Below the pieces are notes generated by a model that was given only the letters and a program-made list of their open reading frames with translations, made no database searches and was not told the origin of the DNA. 13,129 nucleotides of DNA from an uncultured Proteiniphilum sp. (GTDB lineage Bacteria; Bacteroidota; Bacteroidia; Bacteroidales; Dysgonomonadaceae), in NCBI RefSeq assembly GCF_937873925.1, contig NZ_CALNAT010000219.1:1-13129 (forward strand). The letters run 5' to 3'. The position numbers and the translations under genes are program-made. Shown here piece after piece: positions 1 through 8,474 of this stretch (positions are counted from its first letter, which is position 1; the number at the start of each line of letters is the position of its first letter).

Positions 1-1
1 T

Positions 2-1147
2 TCAATTATCTTGCAGGAACGAAAGACTTCGGGAGAAACACTTTCTCCCTGGCTTACCTATCCGGCAGGGGAGCGGCCTCAGTGGGAAAATAATCCGCCC
101 CGTCCCGACTATTCTTTTAACCAGGATCATCCTTATGTAACCGAAGTATGGAGCGTACAGGAAAAGAGCGATATGGGCAGCGGTATGTTTTTGCATGACG
201 ATCTGTTAATATATACCAATACTTCCGGGGAGGTTAAAGCGGCCAGGGCGGAAGACGGTACAACCGTCTGGACCTATAAGACCGGCGGCAAGATATATTC
301 CACTCCGACTGTATATAACAACACGGTGTGGTGTGCTTCCTCTGATTCGTTTCTCTATGGGTTGGATCTGCAAAACGGGAAACAACGGTTTAAACTGAAG
401 AATGATAAAGCGGTGGTGTCATCGCCTGCCTGTGCCAACGAAAAGGTAATGATCGCCGGATCGGACGGGCATTGTCGTGCGTGGAATGTGTCGACAGGGA
501 AGCTCCTCTGGGAATTCGACAGTGTGAAGAATTTCGTGGTGACCCGCCCGCTGGTGAAAGATGGAGTGATCTTTTTCGGAAGTTGGGGCAATAAGTTCTA
601 TGCCCTCGATATTGAAACGGGAAAACCGCGCTGGATCTGGAACAGCGGACACTCGAACCGTATGCTGTCACCTGCACAGGTGGTACCCGTGGCTACACAC
701 GGACGGATCTATCTGGCTTCCCCCGACAGGTATATGACCGTTTTGGATGAAGATACGGGAGAAGTGATATGGCGATATAATGATCCGGAAAACAGGGTGC
801 GCGAATCAATCGGTATCTCGGAAGACGGCAATACCGTCTACGCCAAAACAATGGATGGGGATATCCTTGCTATTGACGCGACCGTTACCGAAAGAAAAAT
901 AAAATGGATCTCTTCGGGAGAGGATATGGGCTATGAACTTACCCCTACGCCGGTGGTAGAGAAAAACGGGATCGTATATGCGCCTACCGATAAGGGGCTG
1001 ATCTATGCCTATCGTGCATCGGACGGTGCTTTCCTGTGGAAGTACCGTATTTCCAGCGGGTTGATCAATATGATCTTACCTGCCGAAAACGGCGAGCTGT
1101 ATGTTTCGGCTATGGATGGAAAACTGGTGAAGCTGAAGATCAATTGA
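2..1147 (+). CDS. PQQ-type beta-propeller repeat protein, C-terminal part (5' truncated by window)
   Basis: The reading frame is open to the first bases of the window, and the only early start-like codon is a TTG at 11, so this is the C-terminal ~380 residues of a longer protein. Seen: about seven repeats of the pattern (Y/L)xAxDxxTGxxxW, for example around AEDGTTVW, LQNGKQRF, VSTGKLLW, IETGKPRW, EDTGEVIW and ASDGAFLW, each followed by a ...STPTV/SSPAC/TPTPVV type strand. This is the blade signature of PQQ-dehydrogenase/BamB-like propellers. Known: such propellers bind ligands or partner proteins, often in the periplasm. In Bacteroidetes some follow a calcineurin-like phosphoesterase domain, so the missing N-terminus could be that, but this is inference. 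No catalytic residues can be assigned. It converges on the helicase gene with a 63-bp gap. The fold is near certain; the function is unknown. Confidence 0.85.
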   Translation, partial: SIILQERKTSGETLSPWLTYPAGERPQWENNPPRPDYSFNQDHPYVTEVWSVQEKSDMGSGMFLHDDLLIYTNTSGEVKAARAEDGTTVWTYKTGGKIYSTPTVYNNTVWCASSDSFLYGLDLQNGKQRFKLKNDKAVVSSPACANEKVMIAGSDGHCRAWNVSTGKLLWEFDSVKNFVVTRPLVKDGVIFFGSWGNKFYALDIETGKPRWIWNSGHSNRMLSPAQVVPVATHGRIYLASPDRYMTVLDEDTGEVIWRYNDPENRVRESIGISEDGNTVYAKTMDGDILAIDATVTERKIKWISSGEDMGYELTPTPVVEKNGIVYAPTDKGLIYAYRASDGAFLWKYRISSGLINMILPAENGELYVSAMDGKLVKLKIN

Positions 1148-1210
1148 GGATGTAGGGAACATATAGCTTAATGAAAACGTTCGGTATTAATCAAGTAGGT
1201 TAGTATTTCA

Positions 1211-4200
1211 TTATACTTGGACCACTTTTCCTGTCTTCACATAAAAAACGAACCCTTTCACATTTTGATAGCCCATTTCCTCAATGGGTCTTACATACCG
1301 CTGGACCTGACGGATATATTTCGGTTCTTCCAACTCTCCAAATTTATAATCGGCTATGATCACTTCATTGGGGCCGATCATTACCCGGTCGGGGCGACTG
1401 AAGCCGGCGGCGGGATGCAGCAGTTGTGTCTCGTTCAGTACGGTGTATTTGCCGGAATACCAGTCCGAGATTTCGGGCAGTGATAAGATGTTTGTCAACT
1501 CGCGAATCGTATTGTCCTTCTCTTCCTCTCCCAGTTCTCCTCGGGATATCTTTTGTTCCACTGCCTGCGGAATATCCGCCAGGGTTTTCACATTACTTAC
1601 AATGTCGTGCATCATCCGTCCGTAATCACGGCTACCGTCGTCGCTGAAATAGCCGATGGAATTGAACCGCAGCTTTAGCCGGTCACCGAATGGAACTGAT
1701 TGCCATTTCCCAGTTTTATAAGTATTCGTAACCGGTTTTTCTTCCGATTTCCCTACCACCGTCGGATTGCCGTACTCAAAGACAGATCCTACGTCTCCCT
1801 CACTGAAATATTCACTCAGCGGAATATAATTTCTTCCGGGATCAGAGGGCACAGGGGTGAGCGGCCCCGGATCGGGTAGGGGAGCAGTATCGGTGATGCC
1901 TCGCCACAACAGGCCGGCCACGTCGGATATGGTTTCCGGCTTTCTGGGGATGGGAGCGAAAGCGATAAGCCGGTGCTTCGGGCGGGTAAATGCTACATAG
2001 AGCAGGTTCAGGTTGTCGATATAGGTGAATCGTTTCTCTTCCAGATAGCTGTCCCTGAAGATGGTGTCTTCAAGCCCTTTACCGTACCTCAAAGGAGCCA
2101 CACCCAGTGCATTGAATGGTGCTGATCCGGGTTTACACCAGATAATGTCGTTGTGGTGTGTATTGTGATCCATACCCCAGTTCAGGAACGGCATGATCAC
2201 GGCGCCGAAACCCAACCCTTTCGATTTGTGGATGGTGATCAGCCGGATGGCATCCTGGTCTTCCGGTGAGAAAAGCGCTTTTTTATACCCGCTCTCGTCC
2301 CACCAGTCGAGAAAGTCATTCAGATCAGCCGTGGCGCTCTCCTTGAATTTGAGGACTATATCCAGAAATGCCTGTACATAGGCATGCCCTTTGGTATCCA
2401 ATGCATCGGCAGTGAGCGTGAAAAAGTGCTCGGTCATTTCGTAGAAGGGCATAGACACCAATTCGCTGAGATGGCCTTTGATTTCCTCCGGAAAATCACG
2501 GTACGCTTCTTCGCGATAGAGTTGTAATGCCTCATCCGGGGAAGAGCGGCGTTGAAACCGGTAAAATTCGTAGATCGCCATCATACGGCGGGTGTCGTCT
2601 TTCGGGTTTCGGAAATGGCGCATCAGTGCGATTATAGCTTTGACACTTTGTGCACTGCCGATAAGAAGCGCTTCATTGGAAATGATATCGTAGCGGTAAG
2701 GTGATGCCGGATGTTGTTCCCTGTAGGCCAGTAATGTTTCGGCTACCTGTACCGCTTCGTGGTTCCATCGTACGACTATGGCAATATCTTTCAGTGCGAA
2801 TCCCTGATCCTGCAGCGCTTCGATCTCGTGCGGCAGTTGTTCCATTACATCCGCTTTCCAGTCGGTCTCTTTGTCGTCTTTCAGAAAAGTGATCCTCACC
2901 TGTCCGCCGCTGTCCTCTTTTTTCGAGGGAACCTGTTGATACAGGTCAGCGTATGCATTGACAATCTGCGTATCGTGGTTACGGCCGTTATTTTGTGCTC
3001 CTTCTATATGCTGTATTCCTTCTGTCGACGCGTTAAAATCGTTTTGCAGGTTGATCGCCGCTTTCGTAAAGAAGGCATTATTGAATTGCACGATATGGGC
3101 ATCGCTTCGCCAGTTGGTGTCCAGCACGTGTTCCCGGATATTGCCTGCCTGAAAATCCTCTTTTACCTGCTCCTCAAGCAGACGCCAGTCGGAGTTGCGG
3201 AAACGGTAGATACTCTGTTTCACATCGCCCACGATCAGGTTAAGGTTGCCGGAGGCGAGACTTTCCCCGATCAACGGACGGAAGTTTTCCCATTGCATGC
3301 GGGAGGTATCCTGGAACTCATCTATCATATAATGGTGGACGCGTGTGCCTGTTTTTTCATAGATAAAAGGCGAATCGGTACCGGCAATGATATCGTTCAG
3401 CAGTTCCGTCGTGTCGGAGAGGAACAGGGTGTTGTTTTCCTGTTGTAGTTTACGCAGTCGCTGTTTGATGTCGTTGAGGATGCCCAGGGTGTAGAAATTA
3501 CGGAGCAGATGCTTCGCCGTCTGGTATTCCCGGTCGTTATCGGAAAGATAGATGATTTGCTTCACACATTCGTTGAGGCCGTCGGCGTAGGCCGACCGGA
3601 TAGCGTTCTCTTTTTCCTTGTCGCTGTACCACAGGTCGATATTGTCTACCAGTGCGATAAGTCGGTTGGAAGGTTTCTCCACGCTTCCACCGGCCAGCTT
3701 GGTGAATAGCAGGAAACCGGAGTTCCTTTTATGTTTAAAATCGTCGTACGACAATCCATATTGTTGTATGATGGCCAGCGCCTTCACTCCCACCGCTTTT
3801 ACTTCGTTCTCGTAACGCTGCGCGATGCGGATGAGCATCTGTTTGTAGGTCTCGAGCTGTTCCTTATCCTGAATGGTGGACTGTTCCTCATCCGTAAACG
3901 ATTTATATGTCTCGTTGAACAGCTGCTTTGCCAGGTCCAGCACCTGCCGGTCGATCTTCCAGCTTTTCCCCTCTTCGATATTGTGCTGCATGAACCTGAG
4001 GAGCCATTCTGAGAGAGTTTTGTTTTCCGGTTTATCCAATTCGGAAAGCATCAGGTCGATGGTTTCCGTCAGTAGGGAAGTTTCATCCAGTTCCATATTG
4101 TACCCCCCTGCCAGGCCGGTCTCACGGGCAAAGGTACGCATGGTCTGCTGGAAAAAACGGTCGATGGTACTGATCGAGAATGCCGAATAGTCGTGCAGGA

Positions 4201-4507
4201 TAGTTTCTAAGAGGGTCTTTGCTTTTGTGCGTACCTCTTCACGACTCATAGCGAAATCTTCCATCAGTCCCGTCAGGTAGGAAGAATCCGCTCCTGATGC
4301 CAGACAGTGTAACTCTTCCACAATACGCGATTTCATCTCGTCGGTCGCCTTGTTGGTAAAGGTCACGGCCAGGATATGCCGGTGGTTGTTCGGCGCCGAG
4401 AAAAGCAAACGAAGATATTCACCTGTCAGACGGTGCGTTTTGCCCGATCCGGCAGATGCTTTGATCACATGTAGGTGTCGCCTGTCAGATGATGCGTGAT
4501 TTGGCAT
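1211..4507 (-). CDS. UvrD/RecB-family helicase-nuclease (AddA-like)
   Basis: An ATP-dependent 3'-5' DNA helicase fused to a RecB-type nuclease, expected to act in double-strand-break processing. From the chosen ATG at 4507 (1098 aa), superfamily-1 motifs appear in order: Walker A ASAGSGKT (~17-24), Ia VTFTNKATDEM (~48), II DEFQDT (~396-401), III VGDVKQSIYRFR (~426-437), IV DTNWRSD (~463), V TIHKSKGLG (~758-766), VI LYVAFTRPKHR (~836-846). The C-terminus carries a PD-(D/E)XK nuclease: H967, E1026, D1040, D1053-Y-K1055 and QVQRY (~1067). The frame is open 30 codons further upstream, but those residues are Arg-rich, overlap the SUI1 gene more deeply and look non-homologous. The ATG at 4507 has AAGGAGG just upstream, though with only a 3-nt spacer. 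Its start overlaps the end of the SUI1 gene by 23 bp, suggesting translational coupling. The partner AddB is not in the window, so the name AddA is by similarity only. Confidence 0.93.
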   Translation of the reverse strand: MPNHASSDRRHLHVIKASAGSGKTHRLTGEYLRLLFSAPNNHRHILAVTFTNKATDEMKSRIVEELHCLASGADSSYLTGLMEDFAMSREEVRTKAKTLLETILHDYSAFSISTIDRFFQQTMRTFARETGLAGGYNMELDETSLLTETIDLMLSELDKPENKTLSEWLLRFMQHNIEEGKSWKIDRQVLDLAKQLFNETYKSFTDEEQSTIQDKEQLETYKQMLIRIAQRYENEVKAVGVKALAIIQQYGLSYDDFKHKRNSGFLLFTKLAGGSVEKPSNRLIALVDNIDLWYSDKEKENAIRSAYADGLNECVKQIIYLSDNDREYQTAKHLLRNFYTLGILNDIKQRLRKLQQENNTLFLSDTTELLNDIIAGTDSPFIYEKTGTRVHHYMIDEFQDTSRMQWENFRPLIGESLASGNLNLIVGDVKQSIYRFRNSDWRLLEEQVKEDFQAGNIREHVLDTNWRSDAHIVQFNNAFFTKAAINLQNDFNASTEGIQHIEGAQNNGRNHDTQIVNAYADLYQQVPSKKEDSGGQVRITFLKDDKETDWKADVMEQLPHEIEALQDQGFALKDIAIVVRWNHEAVQVAETLLAYREQHPASPYRYDIISNEALLIGSAQSVKAIIALMRHFRNPKDDTRRMMAIYEFYRFQRRSSPDEALQLYREEAYRDFPEEIKGHLSELVSMPFYEMTEHFFTLTADALDTKGHAYVQAFLDIVLKFKESATADLNDFLDWWDESGYKKALFSPEDQDAIRLITIHKSKGLGFGAVIMPFLNWGMDHNTHHNDIIWCKPGSAPFNALGVAPLRYGKGLEDTIFRDSYLEEKRFTYIDNLNLLYVAFTRPKHRLIAFAPIPRKPETISDVAGLLWRGITDTAPLPDPGPLTPVPSDPGRNYIPLSEYFSEGDVGSVFEYGNPTVVGKSEEKPVTNTYKTGKWQSVPFGDRLKLRFNSIGYFSDDGSRDYGRMMHDIVSNVKTLADIPQAVEQKISRGELGEEEKDNTIRELTNILSLPEISDWYSGKYTVLNETQLLHPAAGFSRPDRVMIGPNEVIIADYKFGELEEPKYIRQVQRYVRPIEEMGYQNVKGFVFYVKTGKVVQV

Positions 4508-4823
4508 ATCCCTCCTTCTGCAAGATACCCAGTACCTTCTCGCGGTGATCGCCCTGAATGATGATCTCGCCCTCTTTGGCCGATCCGCCCACGCCACATT
4601 TTGTCTTCAGCATCCTGCCCAGTTCCTGCAGATCGTCATCACTTCCTGTGAACCCGGTGACAAGCGTTACCGCTTTTCCTTTGCGGTTTCGTTTGTCGAG
4701 GCTGATGCGAAGCAACTGTTTCTCTTTCGGCTGTGTATTCTCTTCCTCGCTTCCCTCTTCCTTGTAGTGGTAATCGGGATTGGTGGAGTAGACAATATCC
4801 AGTCTTTTTTTCCAGTCGTTCAT
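4485..4823 (-). CDS. SUI1/eIF1-like translation initiation factor (YciH family)
   Basis: A 112-residue protein with an acidic, low-complexity N-terminal third (KEEGSEEENTQ) followed by the SUI1 fold. The diagnostic stretch is KAVTLVTGF, then DLQELGRMLKTKCGVGGSAK, then GEIIIQGDHREKVLGIL and a C-terminal GYAKSR. The KxKCGxGGSxK core and the IxIQGD strand are the family signature. Known: bacterial YciH-type SUI1 proteins resemble eIF1 and affect fidelity of initiation or translation under stress; their precise role in Bacteroidetes is unsettled. The ATG at 4823 is chosen because MNDWKKRL is the usual Bacteroidales N-terminus. A TTG five codons upstream (4838) overlaps the stop of the preceding gene and is less likely. 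It sits 11 bp after the Na/Pi transporter gene and overlaps the helicase start, so it is the middle gene of a likely three-gene transcript. Confidence 0.93.
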   Translation of the reverse strand: MNDWKKRLDIVYSTNPDYHYKEEGSEEENTQPKEKQLLRISLDKRNRKGKAVTLVTGFTGSDDDLQELGRMLKTKCGVGGSAKEGEIIIQGDHREKVLGILQKEGYAKSRII

Positions 4824-4834
4824 ATCATTATAAT

Positions 4835-6652
4835 TCAATTATGCTTTACCTCTATCGATTCAATTACATTCACAATATAATCCCCCATTCGTTCACATTC
4901 TGAGATTATATCCATATAGAAGACGCCGTTTTGATATGAGTAAAGATTCTGGTTCAGATTCTCCACATTCTCACGCTTCAAAAGATTCCGCTTTTCATTG
5001 ATGCTGTTCTCAATATACTTGCTATGCAGTAGTTCCGATTCCGTTATTTTTTGATTTTTGAGTAAGGCCTGCATATTTTCCAATGCCTTGTCCAACAATT
5101 CGTACATATTGTTGATATTGGTGATAATACTCTCTTCAAAAACAACATCCGCTTCCATTTTCCGTTTTAAATGCCTGGCAATATTACAACTTGAATCGGC
5201 GATACTTTCTATTTCTGTCACCCCACGGAGGATAGCGCGGACACGCTCTTTACTCTGATTGCTAAGTCTTCCTTCCGCGACTTTTCCCAGGTAAGATCCT
5301 ATTTCGACCTCCATCTGGTCGCAGATATCTTCGTATTTCTCGGTACGGTTATACAATTTAAGGAACTTCTTGTCATTATGGTCCAGATTGGTCATTTTCT
5401 TTATGAAACCGAACATCTTCCGGACACGCAGCACATATACATCCGTCTCTTTTTCCGCCTGAATGATAGAGAGTTCAGCCGTAGAAGCCATCCCCGTAGA
5501 GATATACTGGAGGATGAACTCTTCGTCTTCCTCCTCCCCTCGCTTTGGCCTGATAACGGTGAGACAGATCTTTTCGTACAGTTTCACAAACCATATCATA
5601 ATGAAAGCGTTACAGATATTGAAGAGGGTGTGAAATAACGATAAACCATAGGATGTGGAGGCCTGGTAGCCGAGATATTTGTTTTGCAGGGCTACCAGTT
5701 CGGGAGAAAGCTCCGATTTGGGGAGCGTGGTGATCTGCGTGTATTCTTCGGGAGTGAGCGAGGCGATGAATGGTGTTATTTCGGTAGGGTGGCTGGAGGT
5801 GATTCCCGAAACGATCGTATCAATCATACCCACAAAATATTTGAAGACGAATAACATCCATAAAACCCCCAACACGTTGAACATAAAATGGGCGAATGCC
5901 GCTCTTTTTGCCGATATGTTCGCCGGGATAGCAGCAAGATTAGCAGTGATTGTGGTACCGATATTTTCACCCATAACCATCGCGGCAGCACTGGGAAAAT
6001 CGATCCATCCTTTTACCGCCATGATCAGGGTAAGGGCGACCGTGGCGCTCGAAGATTGAACGACGATCGTCAATATAGTGCCGACAAGCAGGAAAAAGAG
6101 AACGGACACGATTCCCATGTCGGTGAAGTTCTGCACGAAAGACAACACCTCGGGGTTGTTCTGCAGATCGGGCATGGAACTTTGCAGAAAGTCAAGCCCC
6201 ATAAACAGGAAAGCAAACCCGAAAATGAATTCCCCCAGCGATTTATTCCTGTTTTTGGAAGAAAAAATAAGTGGAAGGGCTATACCCATCAATGGGATTG
6301 CTAAAGCACTGATCGAAAATTTCCCGAATCCGAATAAAGAGATTATCCATGCAGTAACCGTAGTTCCGATATTGGCTCCCATGATCACGCCGATGGATTG
6401 CACCAGGCTCAGTAACCCTGCGTTTACAAAACTCACTACCATTACTGTGGTAGCGGAGGATGACTGGATGAGGGCGGTGATCAGTACGCCGGTCAATACT
6501 CCTGTCAGTCGGTTCTTTGTCATTGCAGACAAGATATTCCTTAGTTTATTGCCGGTAAGTTTTTGCAGGCCTTCGCTCATTATCTTCATCCCGTACAGGA
6601 AAAGAGCCAGCGAACCCACGAGCCCTAAAAAATCGAAGAAACTGTAGTCCAT
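4835..6652 (-). CDS. Na/Pi cotransporter family protein with C-terminal PhoU-like domain
   Basis: A 605-residue inner-membrane protein predicted to move inorganic phosphate with sodium. Seen: two copies of the Na/Pi-cotransporter signature, LIQSSSATTVMVV (~61-73) and VVQSSSATVALTL (~198-209), each followed by a GxNIGTT segment (MGANIGTTVTA at ~91; MGENIGTTITA at ~228). This is the inverted-repeat architecture of the PF02690 family. Hydrophobic segments run from residue 5 to ~275 and again at ~335-360. From ~375 onward the protein is soluble, helical and charged (YNRTEKYEDICDQMEVEIG, SIADSSCNIARHLKRKM), which fits a PhoU-like regulatory domain. The ATG at 6652 is chosen because MDYSFFDFLGLVGSLALFLYG leads directly into the first membrane helix. 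A TTG ten codons upstream would add polar residues. It is first in the probable operon with SUI1 and the helicase. Substrate is inferred from family. Confidence 0.92.
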   Translation of the reverse strand: MDYSFFDFLGLVGSLALFLYGMKIMSEGLQKLTGNKLRNILSAMTKNRLTGVLTGVLITALIQSSSATTVMVVSFVNAGLLSLVQSIGVIMGANIGTTVTAWIISLFGFGKFSISALAIPLMGIALPLIFSSKNRNKSLGEFIFGFAFLFMGLDFLQSSMPDLQNNPEVLSFVQNFTDMGIVSVLFFLLVGTILTIVVQSSSATVALTLIMAVKGWIDFPSAAAMVMGENIGTTITANLAAIPANISAKRAAFAHFMFNVLGVLWMLFVFKYFVGMIDTIVSGITSSHPTEITPFIASLTPEEYTQITTLPKSELSPELVALQNKYLGYQASTSYGLSLFHTLFNICNAFIMIWFVKLYEKICLTVIRPKRGEEEDEEFILQYISTGMASTAELSIIQAEKETDVYVLRVRKMFGFIKKMTNLDHNDKKFLKLYNRTEKYEDICDQMEVEIGSYLGKVAEGRLSNQSKERVRAILRGVTEIESIADSSCNIARHLKRKMEADVVFEESIITNINNMYELLDKALENMQALLKNQKITESELLHSKYIENSINEKRNLLKRENVENLNQNLYSYQNGVFYMDIISECERMGDYIVNVIESIEVKHN

Positions 6653-6806
6653 GTTCGAAAAATAGCGTATATTAGCGTGCAAATATAGTGAAAGCCGAGA
6701 GAAAAGCCAAACTCGTTTGAGTTTTTCCGAGGCGCATCTTATATTATTTAAATATAGATAAAAAATATTTGTTTACAAATAAATGTAAAAGCCAAAAATT
6801 AACGAT
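6653..6806. promoter_or_regulatory. Divergent AT-rich intergenic region with two inverted repeats
   Basis: This 154-bp stretch lies between the start codons of the Na/Pi transporter (-) and the nucleoside kinase (+), so it should hold promoters for both. Seen: a hairpin-forming AAACTC-GTTT-GAGTTT at 6709-6724 followed by two more T, and TATTTGT-TT-ACAAATA at 6766-6781, 25 bp before the kinase ATG. AATATTTG at 6764-6771 is one base from the Bacteroidetes -7 consensus TAnnTTTG, but I cannot find a convincing -33 TTTG partner, so no exact promoter is called. Confidence 0.45.
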
Positions 6807-8474
6807 ATGACAGATACCGTTCGTGTGCATTGCCTTAACACCAATATATACAAAGAAATAAAAATCGGTTCATCATTACAGGAGCTTATTGATGTCTTTG
6901 GGGTTAGATCACCCTACCTGATTACGAATGCGAAAGTGAACAATAAGACAGAATCGCTTTCCTACCGGGTGTACCGACCAAAAACAATAGAATATGTGGA
7001 CCTGACCCACTCTTCGGCTATGCGTACCTATGTCCGGTCGCTTTGCTTTATTCTGGCCAAGGCAGTGCACGATACCTTACCCCATGCTGAAACGCATATT
7101 GAACATGCCGTAGCCAAAGGTTATTATTTTCAGATCGAGGCGGAGGTACCGGTCGGCAAGCCCGAACTGGATACTATTCGTAACAGGATGCGGGAAATTG
7201 TAGAAACGGATATCCCTTTTATTCAGGTGGAGGAGGAAACTGCCAAAGTGGTGAAACTGTTCCGGGAACGGGGAATGGAGGATAAAGCCCGGCTGCTTGA
7301 AACGTCCGATTTTCTTTATGCCCGCTATTCCAAATTAGAAGAATATATCGACTATTTTTACGGCAGCCTGACTCCCTCTACCGGCTACATTACGATGTTC
7401 GACATCCAGCCGTACAACGGAGGTTATCTGTTACGGGTGCCCAACCGTGAAAATCCGGTGGAACTGGAACCCGAAATAGAGCAGGAAAAGTTATTGAATG
7501 TGTATCGGGAACATCTTCAATTTTTAAAAATAAGCCAGTTGGATAATGTGGGAGATCTGAACCGGGCGAAGCAGGAAAATCGTATGTCCGAAGTGATCCA
7601 GGTGGCGGAAGCTTATCAGGCAAAACAGATTTCCGGGATCGCCGAAGAGATCACCCGCCGGTTCAGGGATGGAGTACGTGTCGTCCTGATATCGGGTCCC
7701 TCTTCTTCGGGAAAGACCACCTTTCGCAAACGGCTTGAAGTGCAGCTACTGGTGAATCTGCTGAAGCCGGTGGGTATTTCCTTAGATGACTATTTTATCA
7801 ACAGGGATCAAACGCCCCTGGATGAACATGGGGAGAAAGATTATGAATCACTCTACGCCCTCGACCTGGCATTATTCGAACAACATATGCTCACGCTTAT
7901 GAGGGGAGAAAAGGTTGAACTGCCGTTTTACAATTTTATGACGGGTAAACGGGAATTCAGAAAGAACTATCTGAAGATGGAGGAAAACAGCATCCTCATC
8001 GTGGAGGGGATACACGGGTTGAATCCGGAGCTGACGGAGCATATCCCTCCGGAGAAAAAATTTTTAGTGTATGTCTCCGCGCTGACGACTATCTCGCTGG
8101 ATGACCATAACTGGATCCCCGCTTCCGATAACCGGTTGATCCGCCGTATCGTGCGCGACTACCGCTACCGGGGGTATTCGGCGGAACAAACCATTTCCCG
8201 TTGGGACAGTGTCCGGCGTGGTGAAGATAAATGGATCTTTCCCTATCAGGAGAATGCCGATATGATGTTCAACTCGGCCATGATCTATGAACTGGCGGCC
8301 ATTCGCCGGCATGCAGAGCCTATCCTGATGCGTGTCCCACGTACTGTACCGGAATATTCCGAGGCCTACCGGTTACTTAAATTCTTAGGCTATTTTAATT
8401 ATATTACCGACCGCGAACTGCCGCCCACTTCATTGCTCCGGGAATTCCTGGGAGGAAGCAGTTTCAGGTACTGA
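6807..8474 (+). CDS. Nucleoside kinase: ThrRS-like N-terminus fused to uridine-kinase/PRK domain
   Basis: A 555-residue cytoplasmic protein. The N-terminal ~60 residues fit a TGS-like ubiquitin fold. Residues ~65-200 resemble the second additional domain of threonyl-tRNA synthetase (DLTHSSAM, then HDTLPHAE and AVAKGYYFQI). The C-terminal half is a P-loop nucleoside kinase of the uridine kinase/phosphoribulokinase family: Walker A GPSSSGKTTF (~297-306), SLDDYF (~325-330, the usual catalytic or Mg-binding DD), DYESLYALDL (~345), PFYNFMTGKR and VEGIHGLNPEL, where E is the second acidic residue. Known: this fusion is common in Bacteroidetes and Firmicutes and is annotated only as nucleoside kinase; the natural substrate is mostly untested. 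The ATG at 6807 is the first in frame and follows an AT-rich leader. In the ThrRS-like part the HxxxH metal motif reads HSSAM, so editing activity is unlikely. Transcribed toward mnmE, 221 bp away. Confidence 0.92.
   Translation: MTDTVRVHCLNTNIYKEIKIGSSLQELIDVFGVRSPYLITNAKVNNKTESLSYRVYRPKTIEYVDLTHSSAMRTYVRSLCFILAKAVHDTLPHAETHIEHAVAKGYYFQIEAEVPVGKPELDTIRNRMREIVETDIPFIQVEEETAKVVKLFRERGMEDKARLLETSDFLYARYSKLEEYIDYFYGSLTPSTGYITMFDIQPYNGGYLLRVPNRENPVELEPEIEQEKLLNVYREHLQFLKISQLDNVGDLNRAKQENRMSEVIQVAEAYQAKQISGIAEEITRRFRDGVRVVLISGPSSSGKTTFRKRLEVQLLVNLLKPVGISLDDYFINRDQTPLDEHGEKDYESLYALDLALFEQHMLTLMRGEKVELPFYNFMTGKREFRKNYLKMEENSILIVEGIHGLNPELTEHIPPEKKFLVYVSALTTISLDDHNWIPASDNRLIRRIVRDYRYRGYSAEQTISRWDSVRRGEDKWIFPYQENADMMFNSAMIYELAAIRRHAEPILMRVPRTVPEYSEAYRLLKFLGYFNYITDRELPPTSLLREFLGGSSFRY

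Noticed and set aside
1169..1213. AATGAAA...TTTCATT inverted repeat between the convergent genes as a bidirectional terminator
   Set aside because: Seven-base AT-rich arms with a loop of nearly 30 bases and no T-run; not a credible terminator stem.
2759..3448. 229-codon plus-strand open frame inside the helicase gene
   Set aside because: It lies wholly antisense to the conserved helicase motifs, has no recognisable domain and is a shadow of the real coding frame.
4835..6652. Na/Pi transporter as a functional part of the arsenic system (arsenate enters through phosphate carriers)
   Set aside because: It is over 4 kb from the ars genes, on the other strand, in an operon with SUI1 and a helicase, and separated from them by the core mnmE gene; proximity looks incidental.
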